64,000 nt of DNA from Prunella strophiata. Its lineage: Eukaryota > Chordata > Aves > Passeriformes > Prunellidae. Shown one piece after another: positions 23,755 through 35,870 of this stretch; position 1 is the stretch's first letter; every line of letters starts with the position of its first letter. The notes under the pieces are model-generated. The model had not been told where the DNA came from and did not search any database. It was given only the letters and a program-made list of their open reading frames with translations. The stretch is from the NCBI GenBank assembly GCA_036583965.1, contig JAZBQD010000027.1:25179001-25243000 (forward strand), given 5' to 3'. The translations under genes and the position numbers were made by a program.

Positions 23755-24085
23755 GAATCACAGGATCCCAGAATGGTTTGGGTTGGAATGGACCTTAAAG
23801 ATCGTCTTGTTCCACCCTCTGCCACGGCCAGGGACAATTTCCACTATCCCAGTTTGCTCCAAACCCTGTCCAAGCTGGCCTTGGACACTGCCAGGGATGG
23901 GGCAGCCACAGCTTCTCTGGGCACCCTGTGCCAGGGCCTCCTCACTCTCACAGGGAAGAATTTCTTCCCAATATCTCACTGTAATCCTGCCTTCTGACAG
24001 TTTCACGCCATTCCCTCTTGTCCTGTCACTCCATGCCCTTAACAAAACATCCCTCTCCCGCTCTCTCGGAGCCCCTTTAGGTACT
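23755..24085 (-). repeat. CR1 LINE 3' fragment
   Basis: The plus strand starts 'aatcacaggatcccagaatg', then 'gtttgggttggaatggacct'. It continues through 'ctccaaaccctgtccaagct' and 'tttcttcccaatatctcact', ending near 'tgtcactccatgcccttaac'. This is the reverse complement of a typical avian CR1 3' end (terminal octamer-like repeats, then the 3' UTR and the end of ORF2). The copy is 5'-truncated, as is normal. It lies about 0.65 kb upstream of the ADAMTSL2-type start codon. Confidence 0.9.
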
Positions 24086-24089
24086 GGAA

Positions 24090-27000
24090 GAGGCTCTCAC
24101 ATCTCTTGCCCTCTCCTTTCTGGGTTGCTGTGCTGGTGGTCAGAAGGCAGCTTTTGGCAGGATGCTGCCAGGAGCCGTGCTGGCACACCTCGGCCCTCCC
24201 GGGAGCTGCCTGCTGTGATCCGTGGCCACGGGCTGTGCAGAAATGGCATCAGGTGGCCCCGGCCGGGGCGGGCAGCAGGGGCACCTGCCCGCCAGATGTG
24301 CGGTAATTAGTGCGGGGAGGCGATCGAGTCCTCATCGCTCCCTCACCGAGGGTTTCAGCTTCAAGGTGGAGGGGGGGAGAGGAAAGACAGGGATGTCAGC
24401 AGGGAGACTCCTGATCAAAGCTGTCTGCCGGCAGGGACGGACAAGGGGAGGCGGGGATCTGCTTCTGACCCAGCCAGAGAAAATGAGGGTGAGAAGCACT
24501 GACAAAGAACACGGTTGTGCCTACAAAAGCAGGGATGGGACAAAAGCTTCAGTCAGCTCCTGGCGGTCCTGCCCTGCTGCAGCCCCGTGTGACGTTCCTC
24601 CGGAGCCAGCTCCTGCCCCGCAGATAAGAAAAATTGTGGAGGGGCATGGAGATGGAGGAGAGGCTGTGCCTAAGCAGAAAAAGAGGCTGGCTGGCTCCAG
24701 CTGAGCGAGTTTCATTGCGTCTCATCTTCTTCAGCCCTCTCCAAAGCAGGAGCCCTGGCATGCAGCAGGAGGCTGTGCAGCACGGATGATTTGGAGAGGG
24801 GGATCTGCCTGTGAGGCTCTGTGGGAGCGTGACCAGGCAAATCCAGGTGGCCTCCGATGCTCTCCCCTCCAGGGCCCCTACGTGCCCCTCTCTCCTGACC
24901 CTTCTTGCTAGTCCTGCTTTCATCCCCCTTCATCACTCCTGAGCCTCCTGTGCTCACAGGGCTAATACAAGTGCAGTGTGGAAGGCAGAAGGATGGTGTT
25001 AAAAATGCTGCTCTTGTCATTTCACATGCTGAGTTCAGGTAGTGTGGTTATTTCCTCGAGGTGCAGAGGAGGTTTTGAGTACTCTCAGTCAATGTAGGAA
25101 CAAGGATATGGGACATAAAGGTTCCTTTGTAGTCTGGAGACACCCCCTACATTAACCTGTGTCAGGGAAGGTTTGGTAACTCAACTGATTAAACACATTT
25201 TAAATCTTATTAACAAAACCACCACAACTTACTCCCAGCCTCCTACTAATTTCCAAATCAATTCTCTCAATTATTTTTTTCCTACTGTCTTCATTCAGAC
25301 CATAAAGTAAAGCTGCCACTTTCCAACTGGGCCAGCTGGTTCTGCTGTGGGATATGTTATGTGTGAGCACACTGAGCCTGGCCTGTGCAGCAGCACTTTG
25401 TGGCCTTGCATTCAGCTCTGCCATCACAAGGGGCTTTCCCCTTGTTGCTTTCCAGTTTCATGTGTCCTGTTAACAGAGAGCAGGTCTGCACTGCCACCAG
25501 GCAGTGTTTAAAGGACTCATGAGTTTGAGGATCTCCCCTGTGGTAGCACCCATGGTTTCATCCCAGTTGTCTCTCCATCCATAGCCAGTGTTTTTCATCA
25601 TAGGATGCCAATCCTGTTTGGGACTGATTCACACTCATCTCCTGCCCTCTGGAAGTTGCCTGGGATTTATTTCAACCCCCTGTTTCATTTACTTTGGTTT
25701 CATCAGCCAACAGTTTCTCAAAAAATCTTCCAAACACAATCAGGAAGGGAACCACAGGCCTCTGGAACTGAGAAGCTATGTTTGTGGCTGCTGTTGCATC
25801 AGGTCCTGATGCATTCTGCTCCCAACTCACCTGTCACAGGTAGCAGCTGCCTTCTCATGGGGAAAGTCTTGGGATCACAATTATGTAGAGGTTGAGAGTT
25901 AAAAAAATGCATGTGAAACTGGCCTGGTGTTTAGGCACCTCTTTATTTCCCTGTGTGTTCCTGCTGCTGCCCAGCCTGCTAGAGGGAGCCTGGTGCTTGC
26001 CCCAGAGCAGGAACAATTGGACTTTTCTCTCCCTGTGAGGAGGAACCTGTGTGTTCCAGGCACTCTGCAGACACAAGCTTTGCCCAGGACTGGCATGATC
26101 CTTTTTTCTACTGCTCTGAGCAGCCCTAAGGCTTCAGCTCTGTTAACACAGAAATCAGGGGCTTCCTTCAGCTCAAGCTGTCATTGTCTGGCCAGGTCTG
26201 CTCCCCTGTGGACATTGCCATGTCCTGGTTTTTGTTTCCCAGAGGTGTCTGAGTGGCCCCTGGGCTGCTGGGGCAGGGGATGGAGCAGACCTCGAAGGAC
26301 TGTGAGCTGTGTGGAGGCTGTTTCCATCCCTTGTGCTGTGCTCTCCTGATGCCTCTGCATTGGCTCTGAGAGGATCCTCAGCTCTTGAGTGCCCTCAGGA
26401 GGGATCTGGAGAGCCTCTCCTCAGCCTCAGCATAACTGCACAGTCCAGCTACAGCAGGGAGAGGCCAGGGGGATGCCTGCCATGGCTTAGCCCCCTCCCT
26501 CTGTGGGGAACACACTTTTAAGCTGCATTCTTTGAGCCTTTTCATCACAGGCTCTCAGATCCACATCCCACAGGGTGAGGCCAAACTCCTTTGTGTGATT
26601 CATTCTACAGCTGCTTCCCCTGCAGAATCTGAGGTGGGAAATAAAAACAGCTTCCAGCTCCCAATATCTGCAAATCTCAATTACAATGGAGGTTTTGTAT
26701 GCCAGAAAGTGGCCCCTGAGGGAACAGCCCTGTGCATGGAGCCTGTGCATGGAGCTGCAGGAGCTCACAGGGGTTAAAGCTCAACAGGAGAGATGCTGGC
26801 TGAACTGGGTTCACTCCTCCTCCTCCTCCTCCTCTTTGTGTCCTGCCTTCTTCCAGCTCCAGCCTGTGCTGGTGCAAAAAGGTGAGAAGGGATGTGGCAG
26901 GAATGTACCTGTCAAAGGGGCAGGGGTGCTGCAGGCAGCACAGGGTGATGTGCCACACCTGGGCAGAACTGGCTGGGACACTTGGCTTTAAATGCTGAGG

Positions 27001-30000
27001 GTGACAAAGCTGCATCAGCTCCCAGGACAGCAGCACGTTCACAGGGATAATCAGCACTGATTTTGTGGTGGAGCAATCCAGGCTGGCCTTCCAGTCCCTC
27101 TGTTGTGCTCCGTGTAATTTTCAAGGTGATTTTTAGGATTGTTGAGCACCTCATGGCAACACATCCTTCCCTGCAGAGACTGGGACTCAAAAAACCCCAC
27201 CAGTGCACCTTTCTGCCTTTGAGTTTTTTCAGCTGCTCCCTTTGTACTAAGTTTTGGATTCATTTGCAAGACTTAAAAAAGCAGCCTGGTTTTTGCATTA
27301 AAAAACAGTGCTTTTTTGCATCAAAAAACAGTGTTGCTGTACCTGGGGACACTGGATTTTCATGTAAATCTTTGGTGTAAGACCAAATCTCCTCTGGCTT
27401 CAAACAGGAGATGGGTGTTTACTTCTGGCAATCAATCACATGGACATCCATGTGAAGGCAGGTGCCATTGCTATGACTATTGCTGTCAGGAGACAGAAGA
27501 AAATCCAAACTAACAGGGTAAATCCTTTCTTTTCCAGACCTCTCTCTGTTTAGGCTAGAGCTGGGCAAAATATTTAATCACAAAAGTAAAAGTTTGAGTG
27601 TGTTGAGGTGGTGGAATATCAAGTGGAACCACACTGCTGAAATGAGAAATATTTGCTTTTTGTATTTCTGAAACATTTCAGTTGTCAGTGGATTTCAGTT
27701 TAATTTATTATCATTAAGTATTATGCAAACTCCAGTGTACTTCAGCCTGGGTTGAATCCAGCAGCTTTTTGGAAGTTTGTTTTTAATTTTGTCTCAGTTG
27801 AAAAAGCTGCAAATACTTGCCCCTTACAACTGAGAAAAATGTTGTTTAGAGTTTTTCCAGGAAAAGCAAATATTCACTTTGTTTGCACAGCTACAGCCCT
27901 GACCTAAATAAAATTTTGCCTGATATGATGATCTCTTTAGCTTAATGAAAATAGCTAAGCAAAAAGAATGGAATACAGTCAGACCCCAGTCTCACTTTGC
28001 TGGCTTCTTTCACAATCTCACCGTTTATTTTTAAATAGAAATCCTGTTCCAGAAGCAAGCAGATATTTGTCTTTAGAAGGCCATAAAAATATCTCTGTAT
28101 TGGAAGCACTCAGGTGGGTGACACTTTCAGCAATGAGGAGTTGCCTTTGCATACCTGGGCTATGCATTGCAAACACAGTATGCAAAACTGAGAGAGAGAA
28201 CATTAAAATACAGATTTCCAACAAAATACTGGCATAGCATGATTAATGCTTTGCTGGTTCTTACATCACCACCCTGCAGAGCAGGATACAGTGTTTTCTC
28301 TCACCAAAGTAGTGTACAGCAATGGAAAAGAGGGAGAGGAAGCAACCTGTATCTTGTATCAAACCCTGCCCTGGGCTCCAAGCAGGTAGTTCTCACATTT
28401 AGCCCACTGTTATCATGGTTAAAACCCCTGTGGTCTTGTCTTCACATCCCCAACCAACCAAAAGTCTGTTCTTTGGCCAGAACATGAACAAATAACCCTC
28501 CCTGTTCCTTAGTTTTGTCCCCTCCTCCAAGTTAAGGGCCACTAATCTCCTGGGACAGGTCAAGGCACACGGCAGTGGGAAAGAAGAGACAGGCAGGTGG
28601 TTTTTAGGGTGCAGGGCTGAGCGTCCCTGAGCCCTTGGTGGGGCAGATCAGCAAGGCACTGTTGGCAGGAGACTCATCCAACACCAGGGTCCAGCTGCTG
28701 TAAGGAGCAGCCTGATGTGCAGCTGCTGAAAAACACCGTGGTGCTGTGGATTTGTTCTTGTTTGGACACAGAGCCTGGCTCTGCAAGGCCACCATCTGCT
28801 ACAGCTGCTCCTTCTGCACAGGCACATGGGGCTGGTCCCTGGGGCTGCCCCTGGGGTTGTAATAAATGCTGTAACCTGCACCTGCCTCTCCAGGTGTTCC
28901 TGAGTTGGCTGCTCTGCCCCAAAGCACCTGCAAAAACACAGTGTGCAGGGAAACCACAGTGCTTCCAGGACTTGGATTTCTCTTCCTAGGATGCAGAAGA
29001 GGAGGCATGGAAATAAACTAACCTGCTTTGTCAAGTATTCTTAGTGTTAATGGCAGAGATTTGGTCTTCACCAGCTAACCCAGCTCTGCTCCTACTTGCT
29101 TTGGCAGATGCCAGAGCTCCATCTGCCTGGCAGGGAGGCAAATGTACCCTTTGGAGGGCAAGGACCTGGTGTGCTACCCTACAGGGTTTGAAATACCAAT
29201 GTTAACATTTACATTCATCAATAGAAGTCACCTGGGGAGAGGCTGGCAGACAGGCTGCCAGCCCTGCACACAGACCACAGATCCAGGGGAAGAACAATCT
29301 GTTGTGTGGGACCAAAGCATTGGCCCGAGGAGAGAGTCTTGTGTAGCAAACAGCCTTTGTGTAGCAAAGGGATTGAGTGGACTTGTTTTAGAGAAGAAGC
29401 ATTAAATTACATTGTATTATTAATTTTTTTACCTGTGTAATCCCTTGAGGCTTCACACTACCAGGGTGACAGCACCTGTTTCATTGCTCTCTGGTTCTGG
29501 AGCTTGTTCTCTGGCATGCAGGATCCCCTCGTGGGATCCCTGCCATTAGGGTAATGTTCAAGTGCTGACAACCTGAAACTTCTTGTAATTGATGTTTAGG
29601 AGATTTTTGAATTGCAGGTGTGTTTGAGGATCGGGGTTTTGCCTGGTGTCAGTCAGGCTGTGCAAGTGGGACACTACTGGGGCTGACTGGTCACACCTTT
29701 GACTAGCAAACTTCTTTTCTTTTTCAAGCATGCCTTCAAAATGTTTGGCTTAGAGGAATTTGAGCTTTCTGTGTTCCAGCAGCTCCCTGGATAAAATATA
29801 TTGTGAGACTGATGTACACAACTTTAGCACGCTGAGGGGCAGGGAGAGATGAAAGAGTTGCTGGATCACAGTATCTTTCTGTCCCACTAGTTGTGAACAT
29901 TATTTGTCTATTTCTTGATAGAAACGCTATCCTGCCAGGTCCTGTTTTCCCTCCTGCCTCCCCACACATTGATGTTCTCCTGTGGAACTCTATAACAGCC
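24090..30000. other. Intergenic or 3' UTR stretch between two minus-strand genes
   Basis: No exon with domain support was found on either strand. The part nearest 30 kb must include the 3' UTR of TOR1AIP2, whose stop codon is at 30213-30211, but I could not fix its polyadenylation site: canonical minus-strand hexamers are far away (for example near 28023-28028 and 27703). A short (TCC)n tract lies at 26814-26834. Confidence 0.5.
26814..26834. repeat. (TCC)n microsatellite
   Basis: Seven perfect TCC units in the intergenic stretch between the ADAMTSL2-type gene and TOR1AIP2. Confidence 0.85.
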
Positions 30001-30210
30001 CCTGTTCCCATCTGCCAGGAGGAAGTGTGTGTATCACCTCCAGGACTCAGCTGCCCAAATGTCCTGGATCAACCTATACCTGTCAAACTCTTCCCAGGAA
30101 CCTACAAGAAACAAACCAAAGAGAAGTAACACCACTTTTCCCTCTGCCTGCACCAGAGCCAGCCAGGACCATCTTTCCAACCCTCCTCGGGGCTCTGGCC
30201 ACTTTTGTCC

Positions 30211-30971
30211 CTAGGGTTTGGCATGGCAGCCCCCCTCCTCGATGGTCTGCACCGGGTGAATGGGTAGGACCAGGTGGGAGATGCGGCTCCACAGCCCACT
30301 CAGCTTGTCAGAGTCCATGTGGTCGTAGGAGCTGGGGGTCGTGGTGCTGGTGAACTTGGCCCAGAGGAAGTCACGGACCCTCTCCTCCACCTGCTGGAGG
30401 CTGATGTGCCTCTCCAGCACATCCTCCTCCAGCAGCACCGTCAGCAGCAGGGCCACGTCCTTGAAGGCGGCGCTCTCGTGGTCGCAGTACTTGTAGAAGA
30501 TGAGGGTGGCCCCCGCGGGCAGCAGCTCGAAGCGGTGAATCACCGCGGCCCGGCCCCCGGCCCGGAACGCCAAGCTCAGCTCCGAGTCCACCTCCATCTT
30601 GGCGTCGTCGCTGTGGAGCCTGGCCTTGTCCCTGCCCTCCACGTGCACCGTGCTGCCGTGCACGGCGGCCGAGTAGGAGTCGGCCAGGCGGGCGCTGAGG
30701 CAGCGCAGGGTCCGCTCGCCGCGGCGGGCGGCCGTGAGGATGATGATGGCTGGCTGCGTGGGCTGGGACGCGTTCAGGTGCTTCCGCAGGAACTTGCGCC
30801 CGCGAAGCCACAGGTCGGGGCTTTGGCCCGGGAAGCTGAGCTGCAGCTGGTCGAACTGGGACAGGAACGCCTCCACCGTGGGGTTCTTGCGGGGCTGCTG
30901 GGAGCTGGAGGTTGGGCTGCCGAAGCAGAATATGCAGAAGCCCAGCACTGTGAGCCCCGCGATGAAAAGCC
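30211..30971 (-). CDS. TOR1AIP2: TOR1AIP2 terminal exon: membrane segment and luminal torsin-activation domain
   Basis: One exon holds the whole transmembrane and luminal part, as in TOR1AIP1 at 47074-47867, which is how this paralogue pair is built. Features: [12 protein letters not shown] after the membrane, [17 protein letters not shown] with an NxS glycosylation site, [31 protein letters not shown] and [12 protein letters not shown]. Codon use is markedly GC-rich compared with the TOR1AIP1 copy, so the antisense strand is also open for 249 codons; that antisense frame is a shadow. Confidence 0.95.
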
Positions 30972-33900
30972 CTGTTCGGCAGGGAGAGACACGGGATGGG
31001 GAACAGGAGTCAGTGCCAAGTGACCTGCAGTGACGTGCTGGGAAGTAGCTACAATGGCTATTTTTCCCCTCTCAGAGCTTCCCCCTGCACTAGGAAAGTG
31101 GAGCAAGTTGGCCAGGAAAGGTGAAGGGGCTGCTGGCTCTGTGTTGTGAGATTCCCACTCCAATGTGCAAGGTGAGGGGGCTGCAGCTCCAGGGATGAGG
31201 GCAAAGTTACAGCATTGTGCAAACCTTCCTGAGGAAATTGTAGCTACCCACAAGCATTCTTCTCTTTCCCCCTCCTGTTTTCTTTAGGGTTTGTGGCTGT
31301 TCAGAGCACCACATATGGAGGTGTCTGACCCAGGTAAAGTGCTGCCCTCCTCCATGCTATGAGTGAACAAAGGCCATTGTGCTTCTGCTCAGAAAACAGA
31401 AGGCAGCAAGGTCCAGACACAATGCCTTGTGTCCCTCACCATGGCAAAGCAAAGTCTCTTTCGAACAGGAGAAATGTGTTGATGCAGATCAAAATCACTG
31501 TTCCTGCACAGAGCCCCAGGACAGAGTAGGGCTGGGGAGGGGGACCCTCAGCACAGCAGCCCCCCAGACCTCCCAAGACACTTACAGCATGATGACCACA
31601 ATATGCCAGCTTTTGATGCTGAAGAGCTGGAGGGGAAGCTGCCACTATAGGCTTAAACTGTGCCTGTATTTAAGGGGATGTTTTTTTCTCTCAAACCCTC
31701 AGAAGGGGCTGTGAAAGGTCTTGAGAGAGAAGAGTAATTAAATGTGCTTCATTACTTGCTCCTGGAGGATCAGTGCCTTCTGGTCGATGAGTAACATGCA
31801 AGGGAAGCTTCTTTTCCTCACCTTTCCACTGGGAGGGACTTTTTGGCCTTCTCCTGCTCTGTGTTTTGGGTGGTGATGTTCTGCAGGGAAGACAGAGTCT
31901 CTGGGTTTGGGGCGGTGTCCCCTGCAACAGGAGAAAAGAAATGTGTCACTCACTGCTGAGGGAATAGGTAAATGGAGCTGTAGTAAGCAAAGCAGGAGCT
32001 CCCAGCTGAGGAAATACTGCTTTGGGTTAATACTGCCCTGAGTCTTGGCTCTATTCTCTTAGGCTGGGCAAGGAGAAAGACAATGCAGAATGCAGTGTGG
32101 CTTCATGCCTTTCAAAGCACAACAGGAGCCAAAGGTGAGAGAAAGAGACAAGCCAATAAATTTCTTATACCTTCTTTGCTGCTTGACTCCAGGAAAGTGA
32201 CAATGGCTATGAGAGATCTCACCCAACTGTTGTTCGAGTGCATATGGGAAATGTAGGAAGTGGAGGAGCAGCAGTCAACCACCAGCTCACCTTTTGGTCT
32301 TTTCCTTAATGTTCCTTGGGACTCGCTCTCCTGTGTTTCTTCCTCTCTGGGTGCCTCTGGCTCCCAGTCTGGGAGAGTGGCACTGCTGCTCTTCTCTGTC
32401 AAGAGGCCCCTGGGGACATCTTCCATGCCAGTCACATCAAAATGTGTCATTTCACTGTCACAGCTCTGTGCCTTGCTTGTTGATGAAGCATCTTCCTCTG
32501 CTTTGCAGAGACTTTCATGCTGCCCAGTTGTCTCTTGGTGCTCCCACGTTTCCTGGTGGACAGGGCTGTCTCCTTTGCTTTCCACATTCTCATGGCCCAG
32601 CCCAGCTGTGGGGAATAAAATTCACAGACCTACACTTCGTCTCTTTTAGCCCAAGAACCAACAACTCTTTCTCCTGCTCTGCTTCCTCTAAGCCAAGGCC
32701 CAAGTTATCAGGCCCAAGGGTGGGGAGAGACTCACCTTCATCCAAGTCCTCTTTTTCCAGAGGTCCTGCTGAGACACCTCCTCTTGTCTTGTCAGACTCT
32801 TCCAGCAATACTTCAGTTTCCTGGGCAGCTTTCTCCTCTAGTGTGGGACCAACTGAACCCACGAGTGTTGTCTCTCCCCCATCAACAGCTGATTCACACA
32901 CTGAAGAGTCCTCGTCTGGTTTGCAGGATGTCTCAGGCCACCTGCTTGTCACTTGGTGCCCAAGTGTTTCCTGGGTGGCCTCTTTGTGCACAGGACACTC
33001 TGCTGTGCTCCCCACCTCACCCTGGGCTGGTCCAGCTGTTGGGATCAGAGTTCACAAGCCCAGTGAGCCCCACAGGAGTCAAGAATGCCCAATGCTTTAC
33101 CACCACCCACACAACTCCCAGTTCTGGCACTGCAGAAACATTTACCCCCAGTGAGATGGGAGAGAACGGAATGACCAGAGGTGAGAAAACTCTTGGGTTG
33201 AGATCCAGACAGCTGAGTGAAGGAGGAAATCAGGATGCAAAGGCAATTGCTCACCACCTCCTACAAGCAGACTGATGCCACGCCAGCCTCCCAAAAATGG
33301 CCACCTTGGAAGCCACCCCCTTCTCCCTTTCTTCCCTTGCCCCAGTTTTTGTTGCTGAGCATGAGGCTATATTGTATTCAACAACCCTTTTCCCACCTTG
33401 GGTCCCTGGGGCAGAAAGCCCTGATGCTGTGCCAGCACTGTTCAGCAATAGCCAAAACACTGCTCTGTTTTCAACATTTTTTTCTCTAAGCCCACAAATC
33501 CAAACCACAGACCTTAGAGCTGCTATGCCAAAGCTAACTCAATCCCAGCTTATGTCCTAGGTGGGATGGGCAGGCAATTCCTTCCTTCAGTGGTAGGATA
33601 TGTTACCACATCTTCCACAGATAGTGGGTTTTCACAGATAGCAATGGATTTGAAGAATTCCTAAGGCTGTTGTTGGGTACAGTCATGCCAAGGCACTTCA
33701 AGCATCTGTCTGAATGTAAATGATAGTTCTGCCCATGCTCTATGTTTCTGTCCTGGAGCTGCTCTCCCAAAGAGCTATGGCAACATTTGATTAGAAACAA
33801 ACACTGGAGCATAATTCAATAGAGAGATTCTGCGACTGAACAGCGTTTGTGACATATTCTGACCCTCACAGAACCAAAGTGCAGCTCAAACTTCAGGCAC

Positions 33901-34702
33901 TATTTGTGAAAAATTGCTTAATTGAATGATAAAGCACTACAATTACATAAATAATAACGTTATAATTAGAATAAACACTGTTAAAAAAGAGCGAGGAACT
34001 CCCTTCTAATTTGAAAACAGAAAAAAAGCTGCACTTGTCACTTGTCAGAACATGATTTTTACATTCTTTGTTGCTGATTATTACAGTGACACTTCTGACT
34101 ATCTAGGACAGACCTGAGCTGGTGATGGCATCACTTTATCACTGACACACTTGTAGGTACTAGTCATAACAAGGCTCCCACAGAATGTTAAGTACACAGT
34201 AGAAATTGAAATATGAGGAACTTGGAGATCTCCTGCTGTTCAAGCTGGGCACAAACGACCCCCTGTCCTGCCTCTTCCAGAGATTTTCCAACCACAGGTG
34301 GTGGAAAATTGGTTTATTATTTAAGCATCTGCAGATGGGAAGCACCAGGATGTGGGTAAGAAAAGCTCTTCCAGTCTGGATCTCTCTCTTCAGCATTCCT
34401 TGTGCTGCCATCTTGGGACACAGAGTCTAAACCTGTTGCAGATCAGAATCTAAAACTGAAAGTAACTTGTTCATCTTTTCCCTTTAAAAAATAATGGCAG
34501 CTTGCTTTCCTTGGCCTGGAAAACATGGGATCCTTTTACTGGTTTATTTTTCTTCTGCACAGGATTTCTCATGTCACTGCTGAAAACTTGCAGCAAAGGG
34601 ATTTTCCTAGCAGATGAAGCATAAGATTCACTTACCTCCAAGCAGATCCATGCTTGGATTCTCTTCCATTTTCTTTTTCCCCTGAAGCTCTGGCTTCTGC
34701 AT
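30211..34702 (-). CDS. TOR1AIP2: TOR1AIP2 (LULL1), torsin-activating ER membrane protein
   Basis: Single-pass type II protein of the ER and nuclear envelope; its luminal domain binds torsinA and completes the ATPase site. Coding exons, 5' to 3': 34702-34636, 33035-32736, 32605-32291, 31921-31822, 31626-31586, 30971-30211. The sum is 1584 nt, 527 residues plus TAG; human LULL1 is 470. Residues 1-274 are cytosolic, acidic and low-complexity. A membrane segment ([17 protein letters not shown]) lies at about 275-291. The luminal AAA-like domain (about 300-527) has YKYCDHE, the arginine-finger motif [12 protein letters not shown] and a Cys four residues from the end (C523), matching LULL1. The start is the first ATG after an in-frame stop. 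ATGs at codons 12 and 18 are alternatives. TOR1AIP1 lies head-to-head, 4.1 kb away start codon to start codon. Confidence 0.92.
31586..31626 (-). CDS. TOR1AIP2: 41-nt micro-exon of TOR1AIP2
   Basis: The flanking exons are incompatible in phase (31921-31822 ends in phase 2, while 30971-30211 needs one base from its predecessor). This 41-nt segment has a pyrimidine-rich acceptor ('cttcccctccag') and a GTAAGT donor, and restores the frame. It encodes [13 protein letters not shown] just before the membrane segment, resembling the stretch before the membrane in human LULL1. Confidence 0.8.
32291..33035 (-). CDS. TOR1AIP2: Duplicated acidic exon pair of TOR1AIP2
   Basis: Two neighbouring exons, 33035-32736 (300 nt) and 32605-32291 (315 nt), are both phase 1 to phase 1. 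Both start with codons Ala-Gly across the junction, both contain PVH(K/Q)E followed by a similar Glu/Thr/His stretch and a D/E-rich run ending in S-S or A-S, and both keep related intron sequence just upstream of the acceptor. They encode most of the cytosolic, disordered-looking half of the protein. The pair looks like a tandem exon duplication; because both are symmetric, skipping either would keep the frame. Confidence 0.8.
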
Positions 34703-35666
34703 TGTTTAGTTTCACTTTCTCCGACGTTCACAGGGAGCTGTATCTCCCTGCTGTTCCAGAGGCTGACCAAGTCCTGCCCCCCTCACAGCCACCATCCCGT
34801 CCCGGTCCGGCCAATTCCAACTACACGCCCACAAACCTGATAAGCAGAAACACGGGAGCTGTGAATCACGGTGCAGGAAGCTCCTCCTCCGTGATTCCCA
34901 AGGTGAAAATGGGCGGATGTCGCCCCTAACCATGAACCTTCAACCCATGGGCTGTCAGCTATTTTGCTTCCCGTCGGTGCAGGGGTTAAGGCAAACCGCG
35001 TTTATCTTGGGACATGCCAGCGGGGTGAGGCACTGCTGTTTCATCCCCACGGACTCAGCTGTGCTCCCGGACGCCAGGCCTGGAGTCTGGGGCTCGGCAG
35101 GCTGCCCCGTGAGCTTTTGGGCACCTGGTAGCTCGCAGCCAGGCCGACACAGAGCAATGACCCTGCTCCTCCTGTCGCTCCCCCGCCTGCCTCCAGCGCG
35201 TCAGATCGGGAGGCGATCCGGCAGAACCACCCCGCGGGCTCAGCAGCGCCGGGCCGGGGGCTGCGGACCCGGAGCCGCAGCTTGAGTCCTGCACGCCTCA
35301 GCGATGACTGCCCCCGGCTAAAGCACTTAGGGACAGGGCACAGACGGGGCCAGGCTCGCCGGTGTAACCCAGGCTTTCCCAAACACAACTAAGGCGGCAT
35401 GGAAAACTCTCAAGAAACTTTCCCCGCTGGAGAGCGGTCCGTGCGCCTTTCTGTACAGAAATCTCCAGCCCAGCCTCCCAAAGCAGCAGCATTTCGGCAC
35501 AGGGGGACACCTCGCCCCCCAGCAGTGTCCCAGCACACAGTTTGGGCTGTGGGGGTGTAGTCGCTGCCCTGCCGCCCGGCGCTCGTCCCTCCCCCTCGCT
35601 GTTCCCGATGCTGACGCTCCAGCAGGAGAAGGAAGTCAGCAGAACAAAGTGGACCCGGACGCTTAC

Positions 35667-35840
35667 CCAGGCAGGTTCGGAGCCGGTCAGGGCGGCGATC
35701 AAGAGCAAAAGGGTGGCAAGAGGAGGCCAGCGCTGGCCTTTCCCCTTGCCCTCCGTCCCAGAGGCCCTTTGGTGGCAGGCCACCAGCACACACCCTGAAT
35801 CCTCCGCTGGAAACGTGACGGTGAACTCTGCCCTTCCCTG
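35667..35840 (-). other. TOR1AIP2: Probable non-coding first exon of TOR1AIP2
   Basis: A donor CCTGG|GTAAGC at 35667/35666 on the minus strand closes a GC-rich stretch downstream of a promoter-type element at 35851-35870. It would splice to the exon holding the start codon, using an acceptor near 34763 ('ctctggaacag'). The 5' boundary is a guess from the element's position. The long minus-strand frames here (279 and 298 codons) lack homology and are best explained by GC richness. Confidence 0.45.
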
Positions 35841-35850
35841 GCTCCCGGCT

Positions 35851-35870
35851 GCCTGCTGGGAGCTGTAGTT
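35851..35870. promoter_or_regulatory. ZNF143/THAP11 (SBS)-type promoter element
   Basis: The sequence 'gcctgctgggagctgtagtt' fits the reverse complement of the ACTACAnnTCCCAGnnTGC consensus bound by ZNF143 and THAP11 at housekeeping promoters. It lies just upstream of the probable TOR1AIP2 first exon. One or two positions differ from the consensus. Confidence 0.6.

Noticed and set aside
22806..24310. Long plus-strand and minus-strand frames around the CpG island, including Gly/Met/Asp repeats
   Set aside because: They are translations of the (GGGATG)n tract, the CpG island and a CR1 fragment; stop codons are rare there for compositional reasons.
30274..31023. 249-codon plus-strand open frame
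   Set aside because: It is antisense to the GC-rich TOR1AIP2 terminal exon, has no domain, and is explained by the sense coding sequence.
33146..33208. Possible extra TOR1AIP2 exon on the minus strand (acceptor 'cttcactcag', donor GGGG|GTAAAT)
   Set aside because: Its splice signals look acceptable, but no open frame connects phase 1 on both sides as its neighbours require; including it breaks the reading frame that otherwise closes exactly.
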